This document shows positions 1-10,793 of a stretch of 23,360 nt of DNA, in pieces. This DNA comes from Plakobranchus ocellatus (lineage: Eukaryota; Mollusca; Gastropoda; Plakobranchidae). The position numbers were made by a program, and so were the translations under genes. Under the pieces are notes generated by a model. It saw only the letters and a program-made list of their open reading frames with translations, was not told where the DNA came from and ran no database searches. Each line of letters starts with the position of its first letter. Positions within the stretch are counted from its first letter, which is position 1. Location of the stretch: positions 871,943-895,302 of the forward strand of contig BLXT01000981.1 in assembly GCA_019648995.1 (NCBI GenBank), read 5' to 3'.

Positions 1-73
<73 letters not shown>

Positions 74-180
74 CGTCTGTCTCTCAGTCTCTCTTTCTCT
101 CTCTCTCTTTCTCTCTTTCTCTATCTCTCTCTGTTCATCTGTCTGTCTGTCCCCCTCTCTCCCTCTCTCTCTCCCTCTCT
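1..180. repeat. (CT)n microsatellite, pure then degenerate
   Basis: Positions 1-68 are an uninterrupted CT dinucleotide run that continues past the left edge. It then decays into CT, CTTT, CTGT and CCCT variants up to about 180. The purine and pyrimidine strands are fully separated, so triplex (H-DNA) formation is possible in principle. No gene signal is present. Confidence 0.95.
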
Positions 181-1565
181 TATCAATCTATCTATATCAC
201 CCTATCCCCTTTTTCCCATCCCTTCTTCCCTGTTCCTTTTCTCACCTTTCTAACTACCTCATCTTTCTATGTTAAACCGACTCTTTCTTCTAATATTTTC
301 TCCGCAGTAATTTTTGATTATTTTATTTTTCGCAAATAATGTACACCTTTGAAAGAATCTAGGCCTATACCTGGAATTTGAATAAGAAAAAAGCCGTGTC
401 CATGAAGTATAAATTGAGCGAGAGAAATCTTCTTTGCGGTCAATGTCTCTCTTCACAATTTCAACTTTATGTAATGCCAGTTACTCATTTTTAAATTTTT
501 TTTTTTTTTATTCTAGCCAAGGCACGTGAGGACTTCATAAGTTTCCGGTATGCAAAAAACACATCCTTCAAAAAAGCAATTGCATGTCAAATTGGGACAG
601 AGTATTACCCAATACTAATCGATAATACCTTGACCGATCCGCTTCACTGAACGAACTTTGTGTGTGTTGAAAACGTGCTCAGTTTGATATTTTAAGAGAA
701 AATGTAACCTCAATAAAGTGAGCTTGATATTAAATTCTATTCCGTCTTTGTTGCAATTGTAAATTTCGATTATTGACCATGACAAACTCCAAGCCGCCCT
801 CTTTCGTATAGAAAGTGGCTGCCAAAAACAATAGCAAAACATGTTTGTTTCAATGAATTAATCTCCTTTCACGAGATACGGCGACCCAATCCTGTCTCTT
901 CGCCGATCCCTTGCGCACCCTGTAATCCGTAATCAGTTACCTATAAAAGAGCTTGTTTTTACAGCGTATCTCTTTCAGTGGTCATACAGCTGTTTGAAAT
1001 GTATAATTTAGTTTTGGAAATGGACAGAAGTAATTGCGATTGAAGTAATCCCAATTTTATACTTGTCTTGCTTTTACAGATCTGGCAAAATATTTTATTT
1101 TCAATACTATCTTTCATTGGAGGTAATATGCAAGCACAAAAGCACAACTTTTTAAGTTAAACGACACAGCAACACATAAAACTGAAAAGACGATGAAAAA
1201 AAAATGTCTTACTGAAATTTTTTCCCTAAGACACAATACACACTTTTTTTTACTATTGCTCCTTTCAATTTATAGTAAATTAAAAAAAGAACAGCTTTTC
1301 GTTTTAATTTTTTAGATAAGGCTTTAAAATTAGTTTTTAAAAGTTTTTCATATAGTTTTTATTTTCAGAAACTGCTTTTTTTCGCGTTTGTTCTTGAGCG
1401 ATGTGGAGGAATAACTTAATAATATAATTATTCTTTGATGAAAAAGGTCAATTTAGTTGCGCAATTTGGACAATATCGCCTCTGTTATTTTGATGGCATT
1501 CCTATAACGATTAAAAAAAATATATATATTTATTGTGTATATCTTATCTCATAAAAAAAAACCAG
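181..1565. other. AT-rich upstream stretch, no recognised gene
   Basis: There are short open frames on the minus strand (around 259-456, 615-842 and 959-1147). None has recognisable protein character, a good start context or matching splice sites, so I treat them as chance. The stretch contains a CACGTG E-box near 523-528, a slightly GC-richer patch at 875-930 and a TATAAAAG at 942-949. It is most likely the 5' flank, and perhaps an untranslated exon and intron, of the gene starting at 1571. Confidence 0.6.
875..975 (+). promoter_or_regulatory. possible core promoter of the gene at 1571
   Basis: A perfect TATA consensus, TATAAAAG, lies at 942-949. Upstream of it is a GC-richer patch with CCAAT at 894-898 and TGCGCA at 912-917, which is the same core as the elements in front of the F-box gene. 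The distance to the ATG at 1571 is about 620 bases, so an untranslated exon is likely if this is the promoter. A possible donor, GGAG|GTAATA, near 1121 and a possible acceptor, CCAG|GTC, at 1562-1565 would fit. All of this is inference from short motifs. Confidence 0.25.
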
Positions 1566-1570
1566 GTCAT

Positions 1571-1720
1571 ATGGCAACCAAACACAATACCAGCCGACGC
1601 TGGTCATCCAATTTGACGTACACAGGTCTGACAAAAATCCACAGTGATGTTTTATCTGGGACCACAGCCAGGAATACCCTAGCGAATCGCCGGACCTCTT
1701 GTGTTTTAAGCACAGAATCG
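1571..1720 (+). CDS. unknown Ser-rich protein, coding exon 1
   Basis: This exon has 50 codons from ATG to Ser50 and ends exactly at a GTAAGT donor in phase 0. The encoded segment is basic and polar and has no known motif. The sequence CCAG just before 1566 resembles a splice acceptor after an A-rich tract, so this may be the second exon of the transcript. The following intron (1721-2437, 717 bases) is AT-rich with a short CT run near 2161-2173 and nothing else recognisable. Confidence 0.68.
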
Positions 1721-3706
1721 GTAAGTTCTAGGTGAAGACTTACATTTAGGCCGAAGAAAAGATTTCGAGATAGCTCGAGAAAAATCAAAATCATTTTTAA
1801 ATGCACACAAATGACTTGTAAAAGCATTAGGATCTAATTCCTGCCCCAGTTCCATCCTGTTTCTGTGGAAAGCAAGTAACTACTAATAAGAAATAATAAA
1901 AAATAAGAATGTATAAACTATTCATGATCTTTCGATGCGTTCGAAGTTCTACAAAGTTTTTAAATCTTAATTCTGAAGATGAGCACTCCATGCTGTCTAA
2001 CACAATTTTCAACAATCTCTGGCTTGTCCGCCCTTTCTATACGTTATGCTAAAGGTCTGTAAATAGATTTGGTTTCTCCGTTTTATTTCTATTGATACAG
2101 ATTTTTATGTACCAGTATCAAAACAGGTCCTTGGTGCAACACTTTTACTTAATTTTATTTCTCTCTCTCTCTCGCTTTAGTAAATGGAACACCTGGATAC
2201 GATAAGTCTATTTTTGAAAATCGTATTAATTTTAAATTTTCTATGTTTTATCACATTGTCCCTAATTTTCTCTATTACTAAAACTTCATGTAAATTTTGA
2301 TTTCTTTCATAATTATAAAGACACATTATATACTACACAACACTACTTTTGTTTTAAAATAATGATAAAATGGCCGAGACAAATAGTCTTGTTGATATAA
2401 GCTTACATTAATCAAGTCTACTCTAACTTGTCCACAGAATTTGCACCAGAAAGAGCTTCGATCTCTTGATTTGAACAAACAGGCTTTGAAGAACTCTATG
2501 CTTGCTTACAGCGAGAAGATGAGAAATATAGCATCAGAAAAATCTAGACTCCTTTCACGTCATCCTACCGAACAGCATTATGCAGAAAGGGTAATGACAA
2601 GGATAAGAACAGACATCCCCAAGAAGCCGAAAGCATTTAATTTTGTAACCGACGCATTTGTACGTCAGAGTTCCGCAGAGACAATCGTTCAAAGAAAAAA
2701 GGTAACGGATGAGCAGTCAAGTGATTTCTCGGTTCTCAGAGATATCTCTTCTGAGAGAACGGACCCTCCTTTCGATCCTCAAGTTCGAATGTCAATAGAC
2801 TCTGGTATAAGTATAGACAGTAAGAATGACTGTGCAGAAATTCTCTCAGACAGTAATAGTTTCGATCATACGGACTCTTGCGGCTCAGACTCTGACAGCA
2901 TTGCTTCATGGTCTTGCCTGAGCACCCGATCAGATAGTTGTTTTACTTTGAAAAGCGCAATCAAGTCTGAGGAATGCCCTGCCTCTGACGGCGAGGCTTC
3001 AGGAACTGAGACAACGTTGTGTAAAAGAAAGAGCCGGCGACGAAAATGGCGAGTGGGCAAAGAGAATCCTCAGCTGCCTACCGTTTTGGACGACGAATCA
3101 TTCGATGATGAGCGCGTTTCGTCACCCACCAATAACGGCAACGCTGATTTATCTATTATGCCATTTCCATTGAATAACTTAGGCGAAAGTTTAAATTCAT
3201 CAGAGCTATTTCAATCAAAAGTGTCAGGTCCACTTTCGAGAACAGACTATCGATATTTTCGTGTCAGATCTGCATCGGAGGACAGAAAACCTCAAGATAT
3301 TAAATCCAAGCCCAAACCTGTCCAGTCTCCCAGCGTGACGACTATTCGACTTCGCCGCTCCAAACACAAACCAAAGCAGGATGCTAAACAGGAATGTCAG
3401 CGTTTTCGATATTCGGAGCAAATGGGCACAAGCATAGAGAAACAAGTGCCTCCTCATTCCACACAACTTGGTGTTAGTGCTTTGCGGCAGATGCTTTCCA
3501 TGGATTCTATACAGGAAATGCCCGCAGACCTTGAAATTGAGGATAGTCTTTCAGAAACAATTTTCGACGAAGCAATAGCACAGCTTGAAATAGTATCCGC
3601 GCGCAGTGACAAGGAATTGAAATCGGCTCTTCGAAAGGAAAACTTTTCTGAACCCCATGGAAAAAAACATGTGCATTTTTTCCTCCCAGATATATTTAAA
3701 CGTTGA
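1571..3706 (+). CDS. unrecognised Ser-rich protein, two coding exons (472 aa)
   Basis: Two coding exons, 1571-1720 and 2438-3706, join in phase 0 into a 472-residue protein. The splice sites are strong: AATCG|GTAAGT, and a pyrimidine-rich acceptor ending TCCACAG|AAT. I do not recognise the family. Residues about 52-90 look helical and charged. Residues about 165-240 are acidic and Ser-rich, with a DSGIS at 171-175. A basic patch at 246-253 (KRKSRRRK) looks like a nuclear localisation signal and is followed at once by a KEN motif (K258-N260, then Pro), the core of an APC/C degron. A second basic patch lies at 354-363. The C terminus carries KHVHF at 460-464, which fits the RVxF docking motif for protein phosphatase 1. 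No signal peptide or membrane helix is visible. Most of the chain looks disordered. A regulatory or cell-cycle role is only a guess. An additional upstream coding exon cannot be excluded. The start has a weak context (C at -3, G at +4) but is the only in-frame ATG of the exon. Confidence 0.72.
2438..3706 (+). CDS. unknown Ser-rich protein, terminal coding exon
   Basis: This open reading frame of 422 codons plus stop is the longest in the window and is far longer than expected by chance at this base composition. It begins directly at an acceptor (TCCACAG) and has no ATG near its start, so it must be spliced to something upstream. The exon at 1571-1720 matches in phase. It ends with a TGA at 3704-3706, 91 bases before an AATAAA. 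Confidence 0.85.
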   Translation, partial: NLHQKELRSLDLNKQALKNSMLAYSEKMRNIASEKSRLLSRHPTEQHYAERVMTRIRTDIPKKPKAFNFVTDAFVRQSSAETIVQRKKVTDEQSSDFSVLRDISSERTDPPFDPQVRMSIDSGISIDSKNDCAEILSDSNSFDHTDSCGSDSDSIASWSCLSTRSDSCFTLKSAIKSEECPASDGEASGTETTLCKRKSRRRKWRVGKENPQLPTVLDDESFDDERVSSPTNNGNADLSIMPFPLNNLGESLNSSELFQSKVSGPLSRTDYRYFRVRSASEDRKPQDIKSKPKPVQSPSVTTIRLRRSKHKPKQDAKQECQRFRYSEQMGTSIEKQVPPHSTQLGVSALRQMLSMDSIQEMPADLEIEDSLSETIFDEAIAQLEIVSARSDKELKSALRKENFSEPHGKKHVHFFLPDIFKR

Positions 3707-3796
3707 AAAATAATCCTTTCTACCTTATTGCACTTTTTTTTATCGCTATTGAACCCATAATTATACATTTAGGCCTAAGCGGAAAAACAACTGTGC

Positions 3797-3802
3797 AATA
3801 AA
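3797..3802 (+). terminator. polyadenylation signal AATAAA
   Basis: A canonical AATAAA lies 91 bases after the stop codon of the Ser-rich gene. TG/T-rich sequence follows at 3812-3840, as expected for a downstream element. It would give a 3' UTR of about 110-120 bases. Confidence 0.65.
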
Positions 3803-4248
3803 TAACAATGAATTTGTAGATAATTGTATAGTTGTATTTCTGAATACTGATTTGCATTTACAGAGATAAATTTTAAATATTTATGAGTAAAATCATATTT
3901 TCTACAATATGGTCAAGTTTTCTTTATTCTTTAAGACTTTTTTTTTGTGTTCACGTGGCTTTTTATAAAAGTCTCTAAAGCGTTTGCCCTTTGAAATTCA
4001 ATTCTGTATACATAGAATGAAATATGGAGAATCAGAGAAAGATATAAAAAAAAGAACGAGAAAAGAGTAAAACATTTTTGTTTTGTACTTGGTACTGAAA
4101 AAGTTCCATAAAGAAATCAATAGTATTGAAGTAGCAGCAAATTAGTAAAAGAAGAGTAAGGATGCACTGCTAGGCGGGAGAGAATAATAAGAGAAAATGA
4201 GAGAACGATTGGGCTAGCGCTCGCGAGAGAAAAAAAAACAGATAAAGA
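3803..4248. other. AT-rich intergenic stretch
   Basis: I see no gene here. The stretch is A/T-rich with short A and T runs and grades into a purine-rich patch near 4150-4240. The long Ser/Leu/Arg open frames on the minus strand at 4117-4370 are translations of the neighbouring dinucleotide repeat. Confidence 0.7.
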
Positions 4249-4251
4249 GCG

Positions 4252-4308
<57 letters not shown>
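4249..4308. repeat. compound (GC)9(GA)21 microsatellite
   Basis: An alternating GC run at 4249-4267 passes directly into a GA run ending at 4308. Alternating GC favours Z-DNA and a GA/CT mirror repeat favours triplex, so two non-B-DNA-prone blocks abut. This is the only GA-oriented long tract on the plus strand. The other long tracts are CT. Confidence 0.95.
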
Positions 4309-4310
<2 letters not shown>

Positions 4311-5319
4311 TGAAATGAGAATAGGTATAGGCGGACATATAGACGAATCAGAAACATAACCTGCTACCAAAAAATTATAAAAAAAACTTTTACACTAAAC
4401 CTGACGGAATGAAAAAAATATATGTTTTCTCTCGCCTTTTATTAATTTCTTTTCTTATTGGTGAATTAGTTTGTTTTCCTTGACTGAAAACTTTTTTTTG
4501 TGTTGAGTGCTCAAAATTTTTGAGTGACAGATTTTTTAAAAATTTTATTCCTTCATATAATTTTTGAAAACAAATTTATCACAAGTGCTGTTATTATACG
4601 ATAATTATATCACATATATAACGAAAAATTTCAAGATAAAGGTACATCCCCCCTCCTTGCCGTAAAAATCTCTTCGTCTTAAACAGAATTACTAGATCCG
4701 ACAAGCATACAGATACTGAAATTCAGCTCTCATTAATCTTAAAAAATACCACCGCACTTGATATGCAAATAGTCTTTATTATCTTGGAGAGAAACTTGTA
4801 GAACTGGAAATCATACAATTCGTCCAGCAATTTGAACGAACCTTCTCACATGGTTACTAATTTCATCCCTGAGTCAAAACACAGACATCAGATAGAGGTT
4901 GAGCGGGCTCGGACAAATAGAGTAGGAATGGCACAAGAGGAAGATTGAACCAGAATGGTGTTTAGTTGGCTTGTGATGGGTTAATAAATTAATATTGCCT
5001 TGACCAATTATGCTCAGAGTTGAGTATGTAGCATGGGAGATTAAAAAAAAAGAAGAAAAAAAAAGGCTAGATTAGTGGATGCGTGTATATTATCATTAAT
5101 ATTATGATTTTGTGCGGTTAGAATTTAACACATCTCTAGAGGTTTGCTGTAAAGCTTGAGCGAGATATTTTGAGCCTTTTCGCTACTGACAAGGCATACG
5201 TGTCAGAAAGATTATTTGGATTAAAGTGCATCCAGTGTTAGACGATTGGGACTTTTTTTGGCCCATCTCTAACGCAGCTTAGAGTTAGAGATTATAAATA
5301 TGTCCACCGATTACAGTAT
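4309..5319. other. AT-rich intergenic stretch, no gene seen
   Basis: No open frame of note, no RNA gene and no clear repeat. Short A runs occur at 5043-5066. An unremarkable mixed stretch at 4880-4990 is slightly less AT-rich but has no tRNA-like boxes. Confidence 0.6.
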
Positions 5320-5419
5320 ATATACTCACACACGCACATATATGTATGTATATATTATATACATGTGTGTATATATATATATATATATAATTTTACATAT
5401 ATACATATATCTGTCTGAT

Positions 5420-5491
<72 letters not shown>

Positions 5492-5500
5492 CTCTCTTTC
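5320..5500. repeat. complex CA / TA / CT microsatellite cluster
   Basis: Short CA and TATG repeats from about 5328 pass into a GT/TA tract (5365-5390), then TACATA repeats, then a CT tract with TTT interruptions (5421-5500). The open frames across it are low-complexity artefacts (repeated Tyr-Ile or Leu-Ser). Confidence 0.92.
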
Positions 5501-5667
5501 GATAATGTTGACGATTTTCGTTTCCACGAAATGAAAAGAAAAATCATTTATGACACATGTATATTTCTATTATTTAAAAAAAGCGGATTTTTATAAGTTC
5601 TTTTTGCTTTGACATTATTTTTCAGTGGAGATCATCCTAAAACATTTTTAGTTTTTAACTATAATTA

Positions 5668-5689
5668 TGTGTGTGTGTGTTTGTGTGTG
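5668..5689. repeat. short (GT)n microsatellite
   Basis: A run of GT units has one TTG interruption and is followed by ordinary sequence. Confidence 0.85.
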
Positions 5690-6260
5690 CACACTCTTCG
5701 CCTCTAGTCCAAATGCAATCCGTAGTCTTGATCGAATGCTAGCTTTAAGATTAGGCAAAGGCGCTGGAGGAAAAAAAAATAGATTGTTTCAGCCTAATCA
5801 CTTCGTCTCAAGAAAAGCTAGACCTAATGTAGGTGCTAAGCTTGTAGGCTTATCTAAATTTGTGTATCTAGTGTAGCATTGCAACTTTAAAATATGATTA
5901 ATCAACTTCGTCCTAGAAAAAGTTATAATGAAATTTCCAAGGCTCATCAATTTGTGAGCAGACATAGTGAAAATCACTTTTTAACATTTAGTTGCTTGTG
6001 GGGAGGGTTGCACAATCCGATTCATTACATGCGTCGCTATGAGTTTTAGGCTTCGTAAAAACTAAAGGGCCTAATTATCACTCTTTGCATGTATTCCTTA
6101 TCGTGTATCACTGACGCAATGGCCGAAAAAGCATCTTTTAATAATCACGCTGCCGTGGCGAGAAATAATTATTGTTTGTCCGGCAAAAAAAGCGTGGCTA
6201 AAAACAGATCAGGTTTTTCCGGGATGTTGCGAATTAATCTTTTAGCCGTCCTCAGATATG
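5690..6260. other. intergenic stretch upstream of the F-box gene
   Basis: Two short plus-strand open frames occur. The one at 6119 has a good ATG context (G at -3, G at +4) and runs about 52 codons to 6277. It shows no recognisable motif and no splice junction that makes sense, so I do not call it a gene. Confidence 0.5.
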
Positions 6261-6263
6261 ACT

Positions 6264-6560
6264 TGCGCATCTTTTGAGCCAATCAGAATAATAATCCTAA
6301 TATTTATCGCAGCATAAAGATTTGGTTTTCATTATTGACAAGATCTGAATCACTAAATGACATGATATTTTGAAGGAGGCAAATTGAACAGATTTGGCAA
6401 TACCCAATGTTCGTGTACAAAACATTTTAAAAGAGATCTTAATCATTAAAAGCAAGATCGAACATTTGTGCGGTAACAACAGATGGCGTGCGCATAATAC
6501 GGCTATTATAAAAAGTGTGCGTGCGTAATGTAGATATCTGATTGCGCATGCTCGGAAATA
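6264..6560 (+). promoter_or_regulatory. candidate promoter of the FBXO39-like gene
   Basis: A consensus CCAAT box (GCCAATCAG) lies at 6278-6286. The heptamer TGCGCAT occurs three times, at 6264-6270, 6489-6495 and 6543-6549. The last copy sits in TTGCGCATGCTC, close to the NRF1 site YGCGCAYGCGCR. A TATA-like TATAAAA lies at 6507-6513. Together they suggest transcription starting near 6540, with a 5' UTR of about 380 bases before the ATG at 6921. No transcript evidence is available, and a spliced 5' UTR is possible. Confidence 0.4.
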
Positions 6561-6920
6561 TCAACCCTCATCTTGACATTGCGAACCATCAACAATTCTT
6601 GTTGAATAAGTAATGAATCTTGTTAGTTTTACACCAATGTTTTCTTCATTTTTCCAACAATCTAACCTTACAAATCCCTGAAAACACCAGCAGCAGAACA
6701 TCTTGGGGAAAAGTATATATGATAACCCAATAGACCTACTAGATCTAGAGAGTCGGGAAAAATGATAAAATATACAATAGATAATGTAATCTAATCATCT
6801 CTCCAACCAAACATCTTTATGTTCATAGACTCTTTTCAAATTTAATAACTAGATCTGAAACAGATCTAGAATAATTCGATAGAGTAAAATATAAGCCTAT
6901 TAGATTAATATCTAGTGAAA

Positions 6921-7076
6921 ATGGGTCGAAGAAAACCGGAAGCGCGTGTAAAAAAGAAGATTTCCCGTGAAATTCGAAAGCGTAAAAACTTGAGCTCATG
7001 GTTCAAACTTCCCTATCCGGCAATAGTCAAGGTAATGGAGAATCTTTCAGACAGCGAACGAGTTAACACAGCGCAG
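6921..7076 (+). CDS. FBXO39: FBXO39-like exon 1: basic N terminus and first F-box half
   Basis: This exon has 52 codons. The ATG has a good context (GAAAATGG: A at -3, G at +4) and its frame is the one that continues into the F-box. Residues 3-22 are mostly Lys and Arg. The F-box starts at W27 and continues to Q52. The donor is GCGCAG|GTATGC, phase 0. Intron 1 (7077-7433, 357 bases) is AT-rich with no feature. Confidence 0.88.
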
Positions 7077-10000
7077 GTATGCGATATTATCAATTCATTG
7101 TGAATTTGTAAAGAGGCCAGCTTTAGGCCAATTCGTAAAATGTAAATTATGTCAGCTCTCTATCAATTTTCCAGTCGGAGAAAAGCACTGTATTACTCTT
7201 TTGCTTCCAGATATTGATATTTACTCCTAGCTTAATACTGGGGTTGGCCCATAAATTTCAAAGCCTTAAGTTATAATTGCAAACGATACTAACGAACTGA
7301 ATATTTTGTAATTTGACAAAAAAGAAAGTACATTACAATATAAATTGTTCCATGAACAGTTACTTATCAGTTTGTTGATAGTAAAATGTATGAAGAAAGT
7401 TTGTAGTAATGAGCGGCTTGATCTCGGTTTCAGGTGTGTAAAACATGGAAGGATGCATTTCAAAACCCTGGGTTGTGGCGTACAAGACATTTTGAGCTCG
7501 GGGGTCCAAAAGCTAGCTCCTTAGGTTTGTACAAGGCTGTACACAATTTTGTAATCGATGAGAAAAAGCAACGATAGCATCAGTCTTTTTTTTTTTTTTT
7601 TTTTTTTCAGAATCATAGGAATAAGACCCGTGCTTACCCGATTCTATGGCGCTTCTTTAATCAAACGTTGAGTTCATTTTTATCTCATATGTAACGCCAA
7701 CACATCACTCAGACACTCAAACTAAATAGGGATTTTTTTAAATTTAATTTTACGATATACGAAACCTTTTTAAAATGATGGCAATGCGGAAAACTTTAGA
7801 GGATTTGTTATTTTAAAAGGCGACGCTTTTTGTTGCCGTTAATGGTAAATGTGAATTAAGTTTTTGCCTTTCCCCTTTTCAATGCTAATTCCATAGATGT
7901 CACTGTTGTTCTGCAAATGTTATTGCCAACGCAGTTGTGTCATCTCTCCTTTATGGTATAATGATTTTGAATATGAAGTGAACTTGTTCTCTCAAGGGCC
8001 TACTATTGATTTACGTATATTTAATTTTGTGTAATAGAGTTTTTTTTATTGATAAAATCAATCGTAAAGCAAGTAGGCCCCCTATCTTCTTTCATGCTCT
8101 GAATCTGAATTTATTTGCTTTAGGTGATTCACGCATCTTAATCACCCGAGGAGGAACCCTAAGCAGTCTGTTTGATGAGGAAATTCCAATATCTTGGATC
8201 GTGCATAAGTGATTCAAAGTCTTTGTTTTTTTTCCTTTTAGTGTTTGCTTAGGATCGAATCTAGAGAGTCCTTTAGTGCATCACTTTTAGCAGTGTTGTC
8301 ACTGGTCTCCCTCTGAATCTATCATTGAGACTAGTACTATGCAGTTCAAGGACATTGCTGGGCGCATCTTTGTTTCTTCCCAAGATATGTTTTAAAAGGC
8401 ACCGGCGATCTTTGACAAACTGGAAAAGGGCACTTCATTGTAATTTTTGTAAACTAGCTTATCGGAAATTTTTACAGCACGGGTACAGTATAATATGTTG
8501 AAAACTTTTCATAGCGGGTTTTATTGAAGAAGTTTAATCCTCTTTTCAAGTTGTGTCAACCCTCAAGTTTTTCAGAGATAACAAAATAAAAAGGACTTTT
8601 CTATTGAACACAATGCAGAATTTCTAACTTTTCTCGAGTTACGCAACCAACGAAAGTTACCCATGCTATCCAGCTGGCGTTATTTTAAAAAGCTAACTAT
8701 AGAATCATTGAGTCTTCGATTTCCTTTAAAAATAAAATACCATACTGTTTTTCGTATTGTTATTAATTTGTGACGCATGATGATAGACCACTGTATCAAT
8801 TAAAATCTTTTCCCACTTGCAAGGCCAAAATGCACTGGCATTCGTGAGCAGCAAGGGCCATTTCTTAGAGAGAGTGTCTGTGACATGCCGGCACATCACG
8901 TCAAACACATGTGAGAGTATAACAGGTACACTTGAGCCATTTGTCGCTTGTCTGGGAGAGGCTGATCTAAAAGAGTTCCGCATTTACGGCCTAGAGCTCG
9001 ACCGTTTCTGGAAATATGCCCACCTCAGAGGCAAAGTTGCGGATTCTTTGCGTAACCTTCTCTGCGGAAAGCGGAACTTACAAGTAAAGAATGCCTGTAA
9101 TGATAAAAATATTATATATTATATTGATCCCCAGAGACAACTGAATTCGCCAAGTATAAAATAGTACTATATCTCATGCTTATCTGAAATTAAGCCCAAG
9201 ACATAATGCAAGGTCTCAATCGTCATAATGCTTGTTTGACAATGATTCAACCTATTAATGTTATTCAGGATAAAGAATTTATCAATGATTTACATTATCA
9301 GTGACGATAAATTAAAGATTCAAGAGCAAATATAATTTTTCACACAATATCAGTGCAAGTAACTTCTGAAATGGTTTACTTTGCTGGAGAATGCATATGA
9401 CCTACCGGTTTGTAAAACTTAGGTAGAGGGTGTAGTTTATCGAAACATAAATATAACTTTTATTCGCCAAAATAAAAAAAAGGACGTAAATGTGTGAATT
9501 CTGTCCATTCGTAAACTCGGATCGAAAAGAATAATTTGCCAGGGTATCTAGGGCTCGGTTCGATTGTAAATAGGCATTGCAGTGTTGTCATTTAATTGTA
9601 AAGGGGCTTATATGGCTAACCTTATCAATGGGAGATGACTTTTTCGTAATCCTCAAAACCCAGTTAAAAAAAAAAGGCCCAGTCCTAACTGGATCCGTCG
9701 TAATAGGGGTTATCAAAGCTAAAGCAGCTTACCAAAGCCGAAAAAAGGCCTTATGATTTTTTAATTGTTCCAGTACATTTATCTTACTACATAAATGGAA
9801 GTTTCATGTAATTGATCATAATTGCGTTTCTATCTCATAATAAAGGTGCTAGAAATTTCGCTGGCCCAGTTTGGTCTTTTGCCAGGAACGGAAGTTTTGG
9901 AGACGGTGTCCCAAGGCTGTGGAAGCAAACTCTCCAGACTGCTGCTTGAGGATTTTTTTCATAGCCGTTTAGCAGTCTTTGAATTTAACAGGTTCAGAAC

Positions 10001-10727
10001 GGTCGTACAGGTGTGGACCAAAGATGCCCTAGAAATTTTCAATAGAAACGAAAACAAAAAAAAGGCTAAGAGAAAAATAAAAGAGGGTTGGAATACCAGA
10101 CTAAGAATAATCGATATAAAAAGAATCCCAAAAAAGGGGAAAAGAATAGACGCTAAAACACATAGTTTTTTTTTCTTTTGAGGGGGGGGGGGATAGGGGA
10201 AAAGGAAAAAGGGGTTGGGGGGCCAGAGGGAGGAGAGGAAGAAAAGGATCGTGGTTGGGTGGAAAAGGCTAAGAGAGAGTAGAGAAAAAGAAATTAATAC
10301 AACAAAGAAGCTCGTTACTATAGGCCTAATGGACAAGTCTTTTTTTTTTTTTTTTGTTTTTATTATCGATATGCATGAGAAACAAATGTATGTAGGCCCA
10401 CTGTAGGCAAAAAGAAATAAGAAGATATTGAATAAAATACATAGATCGAACATTTTTCTTCAGTTAATGCTGTTTTATAGTGTACACTGCCACTTTGATA
10501 TAGCTTTTGGAATGAAGTTTCGGTTTTATAAAAAAAATTATTTAATTTAATAGGCTGAGTAATCCATTTTTTCCGACTATTCAAACACAACACTTTTCGC
10601 CTTGTTAGGCCCGTACTCTGTCCGCATTTTAAACAGCTTCGTTAGATGATTTTTATATGTACACTCTTACCTACAATGTTGCATTTTTTTTTCTTCATTA
10701 ATGAAGGAAATTCCAAATAACTGAACG

Positions 10728-10793
<66 letters not shown>

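Noticed and set aside
2866-3768. Minus-strand frames opposite the Ser-rich exon
   Set aside because: They are shadows of the plus-strand coding frame.
4117-4370. Minus-strand open frames rich in Leu-Ser and Ala-Arg
   Set aside because: They are translations of the (GC)n(GA)n microsatellite.
5300-5596. 98-codon plus-strand frame and its minus-strand mirror
   Set aside because: The body is TA and CT repeat. No gene-like sequence remains when it is removed.
6089-6277. Small frame with a good ATG context at 6119
   Set aside because: No recognisable motif. It lies in what looks like the promoter flank of the F-box gene.
7586-7620. T22-CAG that looks like a perfect splice acceptor
   Set aside because: No exon in the right phase follows. 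The homology of exon 3 requires the acceptor before 8824.
8006-8212. 68-codon plus-strand frame in intron 2
   Set aside because: It begins without an ATG in good context, has no match to the FBXO39 alignment, and the protein is complete without it.
9959-10453. 164-codon minus-strand frame rich in Phe, Leu and Pro
   Set aside because: It overlaps exon 4 of the F-box gene and low-complexity A-, G- and T-rich intron sequence, and it has no recognisable domain or splice structure.
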